From Piezodorus guildinii (lineage: Eukaryota > Arthropoda > Insecta > Hemiptera > Pentatomidae): a stretch of DNA of 64,000 nucleotides. The position numbers and the translations under genes are program-made. The stretch covers positions 60,816,217-60,880,216 of the forward strand of contig CM041298.1 of NCBI GenBank assembly GCA_023052935.1. Direction: 5' to 3'. Within the stretch, counting starts at the first letter, position 1. The number at the start of each line of letters is the position of its first letter. Below are positions 12,340 to 23,328 of the stretch, one piece after another. The notes beneath the pieces were generated by a model that worked only from the letters and a program-made list of their open reading frames with translations, was not told the origin of the DNA and made no database searches.

Positions 12340-13636
12340 TTTTTTTTTTTTTTCAATTGGCTCTCTTTATATATGCAATTTTACATGCAATAGCGTTTTT
12401 AATTAATCGTATTTTTTTCTATTGGTCATATTAGAGCATTATCTGTCTCTCTTCTTAGAATTCGTTACTGCTTTTTTTTGTTGATTATCCTAAACGTTGC
12501 CCAGCAATCTGATAGATTAATTTTAAAAATTAAAAATAATTTGGAGTTGGCGTCTCAGAGCTCAGAAGGGATGTTAACTCTTAAATAATCCTCCACTCTC
12601 TCTCACAGATCCGATAATACTCATGCAACGGCGAGTTGGGTAGTAAAAACGAAATATGCTGGCATGGAGGGAGTTTTCGAATTGCAGTTTTGAAGGTCGA
12701 AGTGGTCGAGAGTGCTTAGACGTTGCATTTGTAAGTTCAAGCCAAACAGCACAGATTAGAATCTGGAATGAAATTGATTGAGTCAGAACATTTCCACTCT
12801 AGTTACGAGAGGTTTGTTATTTGTGGAATAAGTGGTCTTGTTAGCTTTAAGTGGAGTTGGAAAGGACGTTTCACTAAGAATAAAAATAGTGAAATGAAAT
12901 TGTTGTCCCTGGGACTGATGGATATTTGAAGCAAATTATAAGAACAACTTATGACCATGATAGTTTGCTCTACTGAAGATATAATATATTTACATAATTA
13001 TTAATATAAAGTTAAATTGTATGGAGTGAAAATTAGTAGATGTTTTTAATAGTTGCTTGTACTCATTCCTTGGTTCAGAATGTAAGAAGTAAAAGATTCT
13101 TAAGTTCATTTATTTGATTAGTTACGATTTTAGTTTACTTATTAATTGCTACATTTATTTTCATAGTATTTAATTTTTTTACTAAAATTAAGTGGAATGA
13201 ATAAATTTTATTTTCAAATCATAAAAGGACAGTTATAAGATCACTTAAACACTACAAAGGAGCCACGTAATTCAAATTTAGGTTATATTTATTTATTTAG
13301 GCCGTCGTTTACTCAAGGACCCAAGGATGAGCTGAAGCCACAAAGTCCATTTATTTTGCGGATATCCCCAATTAGTAATATTCGCGCTTATGGTTGCATC
13401 GGGTCGTCCATGTTAATTGGTCATGGATTAAGTTCAACTTCGAGAGGTAAATTTATTGCTTAATTAGGAGGAGGGCTGATGTTGAACTTGGCCAGTTCCA
13501 ACGGTTCTGGAGTATTGTAATTTCTCCGTAATGCGGTTAGATAAGTCTATTTATATAGTTTATTGATACATTTTCTTATGAAAGGCCTAGGTTCAAGAAA
13601 TCCTCTCCTTCTCTTTTCCAGCCGGTCCTCTAGTTC
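12340..13636. other. Unassigned intergenic DNA
   Basis: Mixed-composition sequence with no ORF above about 60 codons and no repeat match seen elsewhere in the window. Confidence 0.45.
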
Positions 13637-14390
13637 TGGTTTATTATTTTCAATAATCGACCAAAAAAAAAAAAAATTACCCCTGCTCAAAATTTGAGGG
13701 ATTACGTTTCAAGATGCGTAGAATCCGAATAACAAATAAAAAAAATCCGTTTGTCCGCCGTCCGCGGCATATCTCCGAATCTACTGGACCAATTTTTTTG
13801 AAATTCGCCACAAAAATACTAGTCCATTCAACGATGATCCTTTACACCCAGACGTTGATATCAGCTGGTTAGTTTTAAAATGGCGTCTGATTATATGGAT
13901 TTTATTCAATAACTCAGTTTTTTTTGACGATAGAGAAAATTATGTATAGAGCTTTAGAATCAGTAAAGTGCAATCGAAAAAAATAAAATAAATACAAAAA
14001 AAAAAGTATTACTTGTCAATAATACAATGAAAATGAATAGAAACTTTATTAGCATCAAAACAATTATCTTGAACTAAAGATTTACGTTATACACTCGGTA
14101 ACGACAAACTAAACTTTACCATTCACAATTAGATAGCAAATCAGGGTTCCAGGAGATCCCAGTGCTATTCTACAAAAAAAAATTGGACCAAATGAAAAAA
14201 GAATCATTGAATTTGGTTTACAACTAGCTTAGATATTGCGTTTTGAAATCAGTGGTAGTGTTATAATATGATGTTTGAATTATTGCTTTTCGTATTATTT
14301 AATTGCCTATTAACAGCCTTATGAACAGTTATACACCAATATTGTTATTTGGAAATAATAAACCATTGTGTAATAATTTTCTTCGTTTTT
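13637..14390 (+). repeat. RepB copy, near full length
   Basis: It starts tggtttattattttcaataa and carries ttacgtttcaagatgcgtag and tccgtttgtccgccgtcc. An internal unit reads aactcagtt, then gatagagaaaattatgta, then tagaatcagtaaagtg. Near the right end, ggaaataataaacca (14,351-14,365) is the inverted form of the left start, so a short terminal inverted repeat is likely, although homology with the copy at 61.7-63.4 kb continues ~25 bp past it. No ORF is present. Confidence 0.65.
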
Positions 14391-14394
14391 TGTT

Positions 14395-14655
14395 TTATTA
14401 CAGTGTTTTATTATATTAATATAAAAATGAAAAAAAACATTAAACCTTTTGTATAACTTCAAAGAACATGGGTATATATAAGTAGGGAGGGAAATAGGGA
14501 ATTCCCCTTAGTAGAAGTAGAGGAGTTTGCCATTCCAGGCACCTTTTGGTTGCTTCACAGAGATCCAGGTATCTAGAGAATTCGTTGAAAATTTTTAAAA
14601 GAAGAATTTTTTAAAATATATCTTATTGATACTTACAACTGTATATACAAAATAT
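14395..14655. other. Spacer with a LINE-tail trace
   Basis: AT-rich spacer. Its right part (14,612-14,648) contains atcttattgatacttacaac, which resembles the Jockey-like 3'-end block at 3,540 and 4,150. Too short to delimit. Confidence 0.35.
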
Positions 14656-14657
14656 AT

Positions 14658-14790
14658 ATTGTGCGCAACACGCGACTTTCACCTAACTCCGTTGTTGAAA
14701 TCAATTTGAATAGTTTTTAAGAATTTTTAAATACACTTTGAGAAAAAAATAAATTTTTAAAGAATTAATTTATCGACTTTTCAGCAGTCT
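14658..14790 (+). repeat. RepA left-end fragment
   Basis: The segment gtgcgcaacacgcgactttc followed by acctaactccgttgttgaaa is the TCTGGTG-side end of RepA. Homology stops near 14,790, so this is a truncated copy. Confidence 0.75.
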
Positions 14791-15007
14791 CAGTATTTTA
14801 CTGAAGAGTATGGAGTGCTAAAATTATGCCATTTTTTACGGATACGTGATCGGCGCACAGTGAAAAAAAATAGCTCTTATGTGGCCAAAAATATACAATA
14901 TAACTTTTCATCAAATTAAGATGAATGACAAATCTTATATTTGTCCTTTATTAGTCAGGGTGAAAATAAAACAAAAATGTTATACCTCCCTCTAGGAACA
15001 ATTCTCT

Positions 15008-16580
15008 CCATCAGCTCGTGATAATTCCCTTTGGAATGTGACCAAGAAGATCCTAAAATACCATAAAGTTTCCCATTCTCTCCGGCGTGGTGATGACTCC
15101 TGGGCTGCATCTGATGAAGATAAAGCCGAGGAATTCGCCACACACCTCTCCAAAGTATTCACTCCTCAACCGGAATCCAACAGAAATCATACCACAACAG
15201 TTCAAGAATTCCTTTTCTCACCAATACCTCTTTCTCTACCTCCCAAAGCTATTAATCTATCTGAGGTGAAATATCTTCTTCAGAAACTGACCCTCCGTAA
15301 ATCTCCTGGACACGATCTCCTTACCCCCCAGATCCAGCGACAACTTCCCCAGAAAGCCATTATTTTTCTTACATACATCTACAACTGCATCCTTCGCACC
15401 ACCTATTTTCCTCTCTTATGGAAACATTCCACTATCATTATTTTCCTAAAACCAGGCAAACCTTCCAATATCACTTCATCTTACAAACCTATTAGTCTAC
15501 TCCCCATCCTCTCAAAAGTCTTTGAAAAGCTCCTTCTTAAATGAATCCTACCCATATTAGAACCTCAAAATTTTCCTTCACATCAGTTTGGATTCCGTCC
15601 TCATCATTCCACTGTTCAACAAGGACTCCGAGTTGTAGACTATATTTCCTCAGCTCTTGAATGCAAAGAGTATTGTTTGTTCTGGTTGACCGGGTATGGC
15701 ACACTTGATTACTCTTCAAGCTGAAAACCCATTTACCCCAGTCTCTATACCTCATTCTACGATCCTATCTCCCAAACTGCTCCTTTCAAGTTCGCTGTGG
15801 TTTAGAATTTTCCAACTTTTATCCTGTTGAGGCCGGTGTTCCTCAGGGCAGCGTCCTGGGACCCGTTATCTACATCCTTTACACCGCTGATATTCCTAAT
15901 CATCCTGACACCTTTCTGGCAAAATTTGCAGACGACACCGCCATCCTATCATCCAGTTCCGATCCTGAAACAGCATCCTTAATCCTGCAAAGACACCTTT
16001 GTCTTATCGAAGAATGGTGTAATGCTTGACGCATAAAGGTGAGCGAAGCCAAATGCAAAAACGTAACTTCACTCTTCGACGAAACTCCTTTCCACCAGTT
16101 TACTTCAATTCCATTCTAATTCCTCCTTCAGATACAATCCGCTATCTTGGCTTACTACTTGACAAAAGACTGACGCGGAACCCACATTCAAGACTTAAAA
16201 GAAAAGAACTCCATCGACGATTCGGACATTTATACAGACTATTAAACAGAAAATATGAACTTACAGTTGCCAACAAATTATTAATTTATAAGACAATACT
16301 GAAGCCCATTTGGACCTACGGACTTGAACTGTGGATGGCAGCTAAACGTTCTAACATCACACGAATTCAATCCTTTCAATCCAAAGTCCTCCGAATAATA
16401 GTAAATGCTCCTTATTATGTATTCAACTATGCCTTGTACCAAGACCTTAATGTTCCATTTATTTCAGACCTAATTCCATCCAAATTTTCCAAATTCCACC
16501 TGAACCTCATTCATCATCCTAATCCTCTATCACGATCCCTATCCGCTCCACTCATCCATACAACCCACCTAGAAGGTTGA
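15008..16580 (+). pseudogene. Jockey ORF2 (RT part), motif A deleted
   Basis: The segment 15,038-15,544 reads SLWNVTKKILK, ASDEDKAEE, LRKSPGHDLLTPQ, KPGKPSNITSSYKPISLLP and KVFEKLLLK, then hits TGA at 15,542-15,544. The same frame continues with HQFGFRPHHSTVQQ. Near 15,685 the frame jumps to DRVWHT, so the LDITQAFD core that carries the first catalytic Asp in the intact relative is lost. GVPQGSVLGP and FADDTAIL follow, then further stops. The C-terminal part (16,026-16,580) is in another frame. It is a dead copy. Confidence 0.8.
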
Positions 16581-17050
16581 AACGGCAGTGGCCCTGATAT
16601 ATTTTGTAATTACGTATGCTGGAATTCTGACACTGGTCAGATTCTCCACTCAAGTGCGGTGTGATTGTTGGCTATGGTGCGCTCACTAAGCTTCCGCTGG
16701 CTCTCACGTGACGCGGCTGAGAGGGAGGCGCTGGGATCCTTTAGACTCTGCTTGTCCTTCCACAAGTGGGGGGGGGGGACAAGCCCCGTCCGGTGTTCCC
16801 TACCTGATTGTAAATATTGTACATAGATATGAATGTGACATGTTCTGTTTATTTATTTGTTAACTTCATTTATTTGTATTTATTTTATCTACAAATTTTG
16901 TTATTGTATACGTTTATTTAGTTTGGTTTTATTTTATGTAATTTGACATTTCTTTTATTTATATTGTAAATATTGTATGAATGGTATCCTTTAGCAATAT
17001 TATTATTGTCCAGTGTGACAAACTGTAATACATACGAATAAATAAATAAA
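15008..17050 (+). mobile_element. Jockey element, 5'-truncated copy
   Basis: Same family as the intact element at 20.4-25.0 kb but in plus orientation and clearly diverged. It starts in the linker before the RT domain and ends in an aataaataaataaa-type tail. The 8-bp string aattctct lies on both sides (15,000-15,007 and 17,051-17,058) and may be the target duplication. The 3' UTR (16,581-17,040) holds an extra GC-rich stretch at about 16,665-16,800, including a G10 run, that is absent from the intact copy. Confidence 0.75.
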
Positions 17051-17918
17051 AATTCTCTATACCAAAAAAAAATGAACAATTATTTTGTAAACTGATTTTC
17101 TTACCGATTTTAAATGTAACCACTTTTCTATATACGAATATTCGAATCAAAATGAATGACCTCTCATCCGTATCTAGCAGTTTTTTTCATATATATTTGC
17201 TTTACTCAGACATTTTATACATATACAAGTTTATAAGGAATAATGGTTTGAAGCGAAAGAATGAAAAAAATTAAATAAAAAAATAATATTTTGATCGAAT
17301 TATTCTCAGAATAAATGTTTCAAAATATTCAAATGGAATAAATAGATGACAAATAATAAAACATTACCCATATTTTAGGTTTTCGCCTAACTCAATATTC
17401 AATAATAGAATTTGAAATCTTTAGATAATGTATCTCTAATCGATCGCACTTGAATGATTAAATTGTATCTAGGTATTTAAGTACTGTACTCACATATAAC
17501 GTTTAGAGTCTAACACGTTAAAAAAACAAACAATTAAATTCAAATGTTTCCAATAAAATGGTTTATGCTAAATTTTATTATTTACCAACTTTTTTTATAA
17601 ATTACTGAGTTTTTAATGTTTCGAAAGTACTGTGTGTGTTTGTGTATATGGTAAATCTTAGAAAGTTCAGTTCTATAAAACTGAAATATCAATTTGTTTT
17701 CTATTTTAACTTTATTTCAACCAGTGAGGTAAGTAAAAGCAGATTTTTTTTTTATTATTATTTCATTTTAACTTTAAAATTTTAGAGTTTTAATATTAAT
17801 TTGTTTAAATTTTTTTTATTTATTTTGTATTCTCTGATATTTTCATATTTTTCGCGTTTCTTTTTACCTTCTCTGTGTAAATATGAAACTTGAACCAGTT
17901 CGTATTATTAAAATATTA

Positions 17919-17921
<3 letters not shown>

Positions 17922-17988
<67 letters not shown>
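17922..17988. repeat. (AT)n microsatellite
   Basis: Uninterrupted TA/AT dinucleotide run of about 67 bp. Confidence 0.95.
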
Positions 17989-17990
<2 letters not shown>

Positions 17991-18918
17991 GATTTTTAAA
18001 AAGTATTACAGACGTAATCCTTCCCTGAAATTACCTTATTTTGGAAAAAAAGGAATAGGATAAGGCCATTGAAATTCCATCGTATCCTGTAATTCCCTCA
18101 GGGAATCTAATGACACCCCTCACGAGATTTTTGTTCCCAAAACATCTCTTTCCTTTCATTGCAAGTATTTTTACCCTAAAATTATCCTTTGTAAAAAATA
18201 AAATCCACTGCTAAGAATTCACAAGCTATGATTAAAAATATCAAAGTTTAGTTCAATAAATTTCACATCCAGAAGTATCTATATCCTTATTAAGTTTATC
18301 TGTATTTATTATGTTTCATTATTAAAAAAAATTTCTTTATTTTATTAATATTTTTTTTGCTCTATACCTATGTTGTACATATAGAGTGAATAATGTCATA
18401 TATAACTAATACTCATTACCATAGACTTTGGCAGATTGAAGTTTTATCAATAAATCGATAATATGAAAAAAAAAAAATTTTTTTGTTATGTATATATATA
18501 TATATATATTATTTAATAAATTGCTTTTACTTTTTGTACTAAGCAAAAGAGAAATTCATTTTTATAAATGTAGATAAAGAGATTACCTTAGGAAACTAAA
18601 AAAAATTATTCACTCTAGTAACGTTTATCTTTTTTTTCTTTAATCAGAAACTTCGCATGAATGATTAAAAAAAAAAAATATAAAAAAAAAATAAATAAAA
18701 AAATAATAATAATAAAATAAAAATAAAATCGGCCAATCCGTTCGATTAGATGAACGAATAATATTACCTTTAAAATATTTTAAAAAAAAACTATCCACCA
18801 AACTAACTTTTATCTGTTTTTCTTTTACGAGATCCTGACGGATATAAACATATCAAAAAAGAATTAGAGTAATCGGTCAGGCCTTTCACGCGTAATGCGA
18901 TGACCAAGGGAAAAGGCG

Positions 18919-18921
<3 letters not shown>

Positions 18922-18966
<45 letters not shown>
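18922..18966. repeat. (AT)n microsatellite
   Basis: AT run of about 45 bp followed by degenerate aaatat repeats to about 19,010. Confidence 0.95.
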
Positions 18967-18972
<6 letters not shown>

Positions 18973-19579
18973 TAAATATAAATATAAATATATATAGATG
19001 TATATAGATACATATAACATTTGAATAATATTTAGTTCATAATATAGTAAAAGCAATTTATTGAATAAAATACCAATTCTTGTAAGTATATTTTACAAAT
19101 ATGAATAGAAATATTCTTTCAATTTCAAGCTCTAGAAGCTCTTAATTCTGTTGACTATCTTTCAGGTCTAGACCTCATTATATGGGTTTAGGAGAATAAG
19201 TTCTTTTCAAAATACCTTTCCTTTGGTTTTCTCTCATTCATTCCGAGCCAAATTATTCGGAACCATTGAAATCCGAATACCATATTCAAGCTTTATATCT
19301 TTCTACTATTATATGAATTAATTAATCAATTTATTTATCCTTACGTTTAAAAATAACCGAATAGCATTAAAATTCTCATATTTCGCATTCATTGAATGGT
19401 TATGAGAGGAAAAATAAAGAATATTATTCTACCTTACTTAAAACTGAAGACAATAGTGAATAAAAGTAATAAGTGAGATTTATAGCAAATGGAAATAACG
19501 CTTGATTTACACATATACGTGTATATATAAAAAAATATATGATAAAATAAATAGTTAGCTTGCAAAATATTATAGAAGT

Positions 19580-19790
19580 GTATTAGTCAGGATTAAATAA
19601 TTTAACAATATAGATTATTATCTACAAAAGTCACTTAGTTTATCCGCTTCTCAGCACTATCTATTATCTTATACAATTTCGTATATAAAATTACATCTTA
19701 AATCTTCAGATTTCCAGCGGTATATTATACATCTAAAATCCTTATATTAAAAATAAAATTCCTAAAAAATATGTTTGCTCTTTAATGCAT
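19580..19790 (+). repeat. RepA middle fragment
   Basis: It shares the ordered blocks tcacttagttta, ttctcagcact, aatcttcagatttcc, cggtatattatacatct and aaatatgtttgctcttt with full RepA copies. Both ends are missing. Confidence 0.6.
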
Positions 19791-20643
19791 GGGATTAATT
19801 TTGTTACAAAACAAGTTAGCAATGATTGTTCCACCAAGATTTATGAAGCTTTAGTGTATCAAACAAAACAAAGCCTACTAAACAGTAACCATCTACTTTT
19901 TTTTTTTTTTATAAGGTGGAAGCTCTGGAAAGCTTTGATCTTCTTTTTTTTTTTGAGCCACTTAAACTTTTTTTTTTTTTTTTTGAACGTCCACTGTTAT
20001 TGTAAAGTATTTATCATCACTATAGTAATGTAAGTAAAGGGTCGTTTTTTTTTCGGGAATGTACGTGGAATAAATTTTTCAAGCTTTTTGTTTCACTTAC
20101 CTACATATGAAATATATAGTAAGGGGAAGTATTGCGATCGTGAAAATTTTCGAATTCCATTTTTCAACGAAAATACACGTTTTAAGCTTCCCAGAGTCCA
20201 AATAACCAAGTCCCGCTAAAAGGTCTGTGTGTGTGTGGTAACGAAAAGTCCTATGAAACTGAAATTTCATATTTAACTCAACTATACGCCCGAGATGTTA
20301 CTGACATTTTTTCATCAAAATCAGCTAAACATAATAGCCACTTTATAGAATGCATATTGTTCCTTTTTACGATTTCCTCAAAAACGGCTCTCAATTCTTT
20401 ATTGAACAATATTACAATCTGTCCAATTTAGGACATTTTTAATAGGGATAAAGTACAACATTCATACTGCATTCACACGATATATACAAAACAATAAATT
20501 AATATAATAATAAAACAATATAAATAAATACAAAACAAAATCAATAAAAATATATACAAAAGTCACTCATACCTATATACAATTCACAAGCATACACCAC
20601 GTGAGTGGAGAATCTAGCCAATGCTAGGACTCCAATATACATT

Positions 20644-23328
20644 TTACAAGAGGTCTCGAGGCCACTGCCGTTTCAACCTTCTAGGAGGATGGTAAGGATG
20701 TGTGGAGCTGGATAAGGATTGAGCTAGGGGATTAGGGTGATGGATAAGGTTCTGATGGAATTTAGAGAATTTTAATGGTATAAGGTCTAAAATAAATGGA
20801 ATATTTAGGTCGCGGTGTAAGGTATGGTTGGATACATAATAAGGAGCATTAACTATTGTTCGGAGGACTTTTGATTGGAAGGATTGAATGCGTTTGATGT
20901 TAGAAAATTTGGCTGTCCCCCACAGTTCAAGTCCGTAGGTCCAGATAGGTTTCAGTACCGTCTTGTATATTAGCAGTTTGTTCTCGATAGATAATTTAGA
21001 ATTTCTGTTCAGTAGTCTGTATAATTGTCCAAATCGTCGATTAAGTTCTTGTCGTTTAAGTCTAGTATGTGGGTTCCAAGTTAGTCTTTTGTCCAGAAGG
21101 AAGCCAAGATACCGGACTGTGTCGGAGAAAGGAAGCGGAACGGAGTCAAAGAGAACTGAAGGGCAGGATTGTCTTCGAAGGGTAAAGGTGACATGTCTGC
21201 ATTTGGATTGATTGACTTTGATTCTCCAGTTGTTACACCAGTCTTCAATTTGAGAAAGGTGTGTTTGGAGGCCTGTAGATGCAATTTCGGGATCTAAGTG
21301 AGAGGATAGGATAGCTGTGTCATCAGCGTACGTTGCCAGGAAGGTATCAGGGCAGAGAGGAATATCAGCCGTGTATATATTATAGAGGATAGGACCAAGG
21401 ACACTGCCCTGAGGAACACCGGATTCGACTGGATAATAATTGGAATATTCTGCACCACAACGAATTCGGAAGGAGCGGTTTGATAGATAGGATCGGAGGA
21501 CTAGGTATAAGGATAGGGGTAAATGGTTTTTGAGCTTAAAGAGCAATCCCGGGTGCCACACCCGGTCAAATGCTTGCGTTATGTCCAGAAATGCACCCGA
21601 GCAGTACTCCTTGTTCTCAAGGGCAGAGGAAATATGGTCAACGACTCGGAGCCCTTGCTGAACGGTTGAATGTTGGGAACGGAATCCAAACTGATGGGAA
21701 GGAATAGTGTGGGGTTCTAATGACGGTAATATTCGTTTGAGGAGGATTTTTTCAAAGATTTTTGAAAGGATTGGGAGTAGGCTGATAGGTCTATATGATG
21801 TCGTAGTGTTAGGAGGTTTACCTGGTTTTAGGAAGAGAATTATTGTGGAATGTTTCCATAAGAGAGGAAAATGAGTAGTGCGTAGAATGGAGTTGTAAAT
21901 ATATGTAAGAAATATAACGGCTTTAGATGGAAGCTGTCTGAGAATCTGAGGAGTGAGGAGATCGTATCCAGGAGATTTACGGAGTGCAAGTTTTCGGAGA
22001 AGATATTTGACCTCAGAGGGATTAACTGCTTTAGGAGGTAATGAAAGCGGGATTGGAGACTGAAGGAACTGTTCCACTACTGCAGTGAGGTTTGGATTGG
22101 ATTCTGGATGAGGTGTGAAGACTTGGGAAACGTATTTGGCAAGTTCCTCGGCTTTGTCTTCATCAGACGCAGCCCAGGAACCATTACTACGACGGAGGGG
22201 ATGGGAAATATGGTGGGATTTTAGAATTTTCTTGGTGACATTCCACAGGGAATTGTCACAAGCCGAAAGAGAAGAAAGGAAGGAACTAAAGGATTGGGAA
22301 CGGAAGGTCGCCAGCTCCCTCTTTAATTGTCTAGAATAAAAGTTATAGGAGCGGCGATCTGTGGGGTGACGGGTGCGTTGCCATAAGGATCTGGATCGGC
22401 GTTTGGTGCGGATGAGGTCTATGAGGTGTTGTGGTAAATGATTTTGGTTATGAGTTATCTGGGAATGCTTGGGAGAGGAGGCAGTCCAAACAGCTTGTTG
22501 AATAGCGATGGTGAAGGAGTTTACGGCATCGTCAAGGTCATCTGGAGTTTTGAGTTTCACTCTGAGGTCAATATCACTGGTCAGGATTTGGCGAAAAAGG
22601 TCCCAGTTTACTGGTCCTCTGATAAATGACGGTGGGGTGGGTTTAGGAATAGGAATTAGGGATACTTTAAGGAGCAATGGACTATGGTCAGAGGACAGTT
22701 CATCAAGGCGAGTCACCGACATGTTTAGGGAGCCTAATCCGCTGTGAATGAAGAAGTCAAGGATGTCAGGATTACGGTTAGGATCAGTTGGCCAGTAGGT
22801 TGGGGAGTCAGGAGGCAGGAGGTTGAAACGTCTAGAGCTGAGTGCAGACTGTAAATTCCGCCCACGACAATTCGTGGATCTGCAACCCCATTGTTGGTTC
22901 TTAGCATTCATGTCTGCACCCAGAATGAAGTGGTTTCCTAAGGAATTAAGGAAGGATTCGAATAGAATGTTGGAGATGGAATGTTTAGGAGGGCAGTACG
23001 CTGATGCGAGGGTGATCGGAAAAGAAAAAGTCTTGATTACTATGGCGGTGCATTGTAGGAAATCATAGGAGGGAACTGGGAGTATATGGTGGGAGAGGGA
23101 CTGGTGCACAATGACAGCAGTACCGGCATGGGCTTTTCCGTCTGGGTGTTCTGTACGGTATGTTACGTATTGAGGTATTTTAAAGAGTTGTTTAGTGGTT
23201 AGTCTAGTTTCAGTAATAAGTGCTACATCAACGTTTTTGTCTTGCAATAAAGCTGTAAGTTCGTCAGTGTGATTTCTAACACCATTCGCATTCCAAAGGA
23301 GAATGGACAAGGAATTAGGTGTAGTCAT
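20644..23328 (-). CDS. Jockey ORF2: endonuclease and reverse transcriptase
   Basis: An uninterrupted 894-residue ORF. The N-terminal ~220 residues form an APE-type endonuclease that nicks target DNA: LLWNANGV (Asn13), LITETRL (Glu40), GADMNAKNQQW (Asp139, Asn141), DILDFFI (Asp188/Asp191) and LSSDHSPL (Asp214, His215). The RT domain spans about 440-720 with KPGKPPNTTTSYRPISLLP, HQFGFRSQHSTVQ, AFLDITQAFDRVWH (motif A), SGVPQGSVLGP and ATYADDTAIL (motif C, YADD about 667-670). The length matches Jockey ORF2 (about 900) and there is no RNase H domain. The ATG at 23,326-23,328 follows directly on the ORF1 stop (TAAATG), in the same frame, which suggests termination-reinitiation. All visible catalytic residues are intact, so the enzyme may be functional. 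Confidence 0.9.
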   Translation of the reverse strand: MTTPNSLSILLWNANGVRNHTDELTALLQDKNVDVALITETRLTTKQLFKIPQYVTYRTEHPDGKAHAGTAVIVHQSLSHHILPVPSYDFLQCTAIVIKTFSFPITLASAYCPPKHSISNILFESFLNSLGNHFILGADMNAKNQQWGCRSTNCRGRNLQSALSSRRFNLLPPDSPTYWPTDPNRNPDILDFFIHSGLGSLNMSVTRLDELSSDHSPLLLKVSLIPIPKPTPPSFIRGPVNWDLFRQILTSDIDLRVKLKTPDDLDDAVNSFTIAIQQAVWTASSPKHSQITHNQNHLPQHLIDLIRTKRRSRSLWQRTRHPTDRRSYNFYSRQLKRELATFRSQSFSSFLSSLSACDNSLWNVTKKILKSHHISHPLRRSNGSWAASDEDKAEELAKYVSQVFTPHPESNPNLTAVVEQFLQSPIPLSLPPKAVNPSEVKYLLRKLALRKSPGYDLLTPQILRQLPSKAVIFLTYIYNSILRTTHFPLLWKHSTIILFLKPGKPPNTTTSYRPISLLPILSKIFEKILLKRILPSLEPHTIPSHQFGFRSQHSTVQQGLRVVDHISSALENKEYCSGAFLDITQAFDRVWHPGLLFKLKNHLPLSLYLVLRSYLSNRSFRIRCGAEYSNYYPVESGVPQGSVLGPILYNIYTADIPLCPDTFLATYADDTAILSSHLDPEIASTGLQTHLSQIEDWCNNWRIKVNQSKCRHVTFTLRRQSCPSVLFDSVPLPFSDTVRYLGFLLDKRLTWNPHTRLKRQELNRRFGQLYRLLNRNSKLSIENKLLIYKTVLKPIWTYGLELWGTAKFSNIKRIQSFQSKVLRTIVNAPYYVSNHTLHRDLNIPFILDLIPLKFSKFHQNLIHHPNPLAQSLSSSTHPYHPPRRLKRQWPRDLL

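Larger units (their letters stand above)
17060..19570. other. AT-rich gene desert with microsatellites
   Basis: No coding or RNA gene is supported. It contains (AT)n arrays at 17,922-17,988 (~67 bp), 18,488-18,509 and 18,922-18,966, and A-rich low-complexity DNA at 18,665-18,730. A faint RepA right-strand end (gaggtaagtaaaagcagatt) is visible at 17,726-17,745. Confidence 0.55.
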
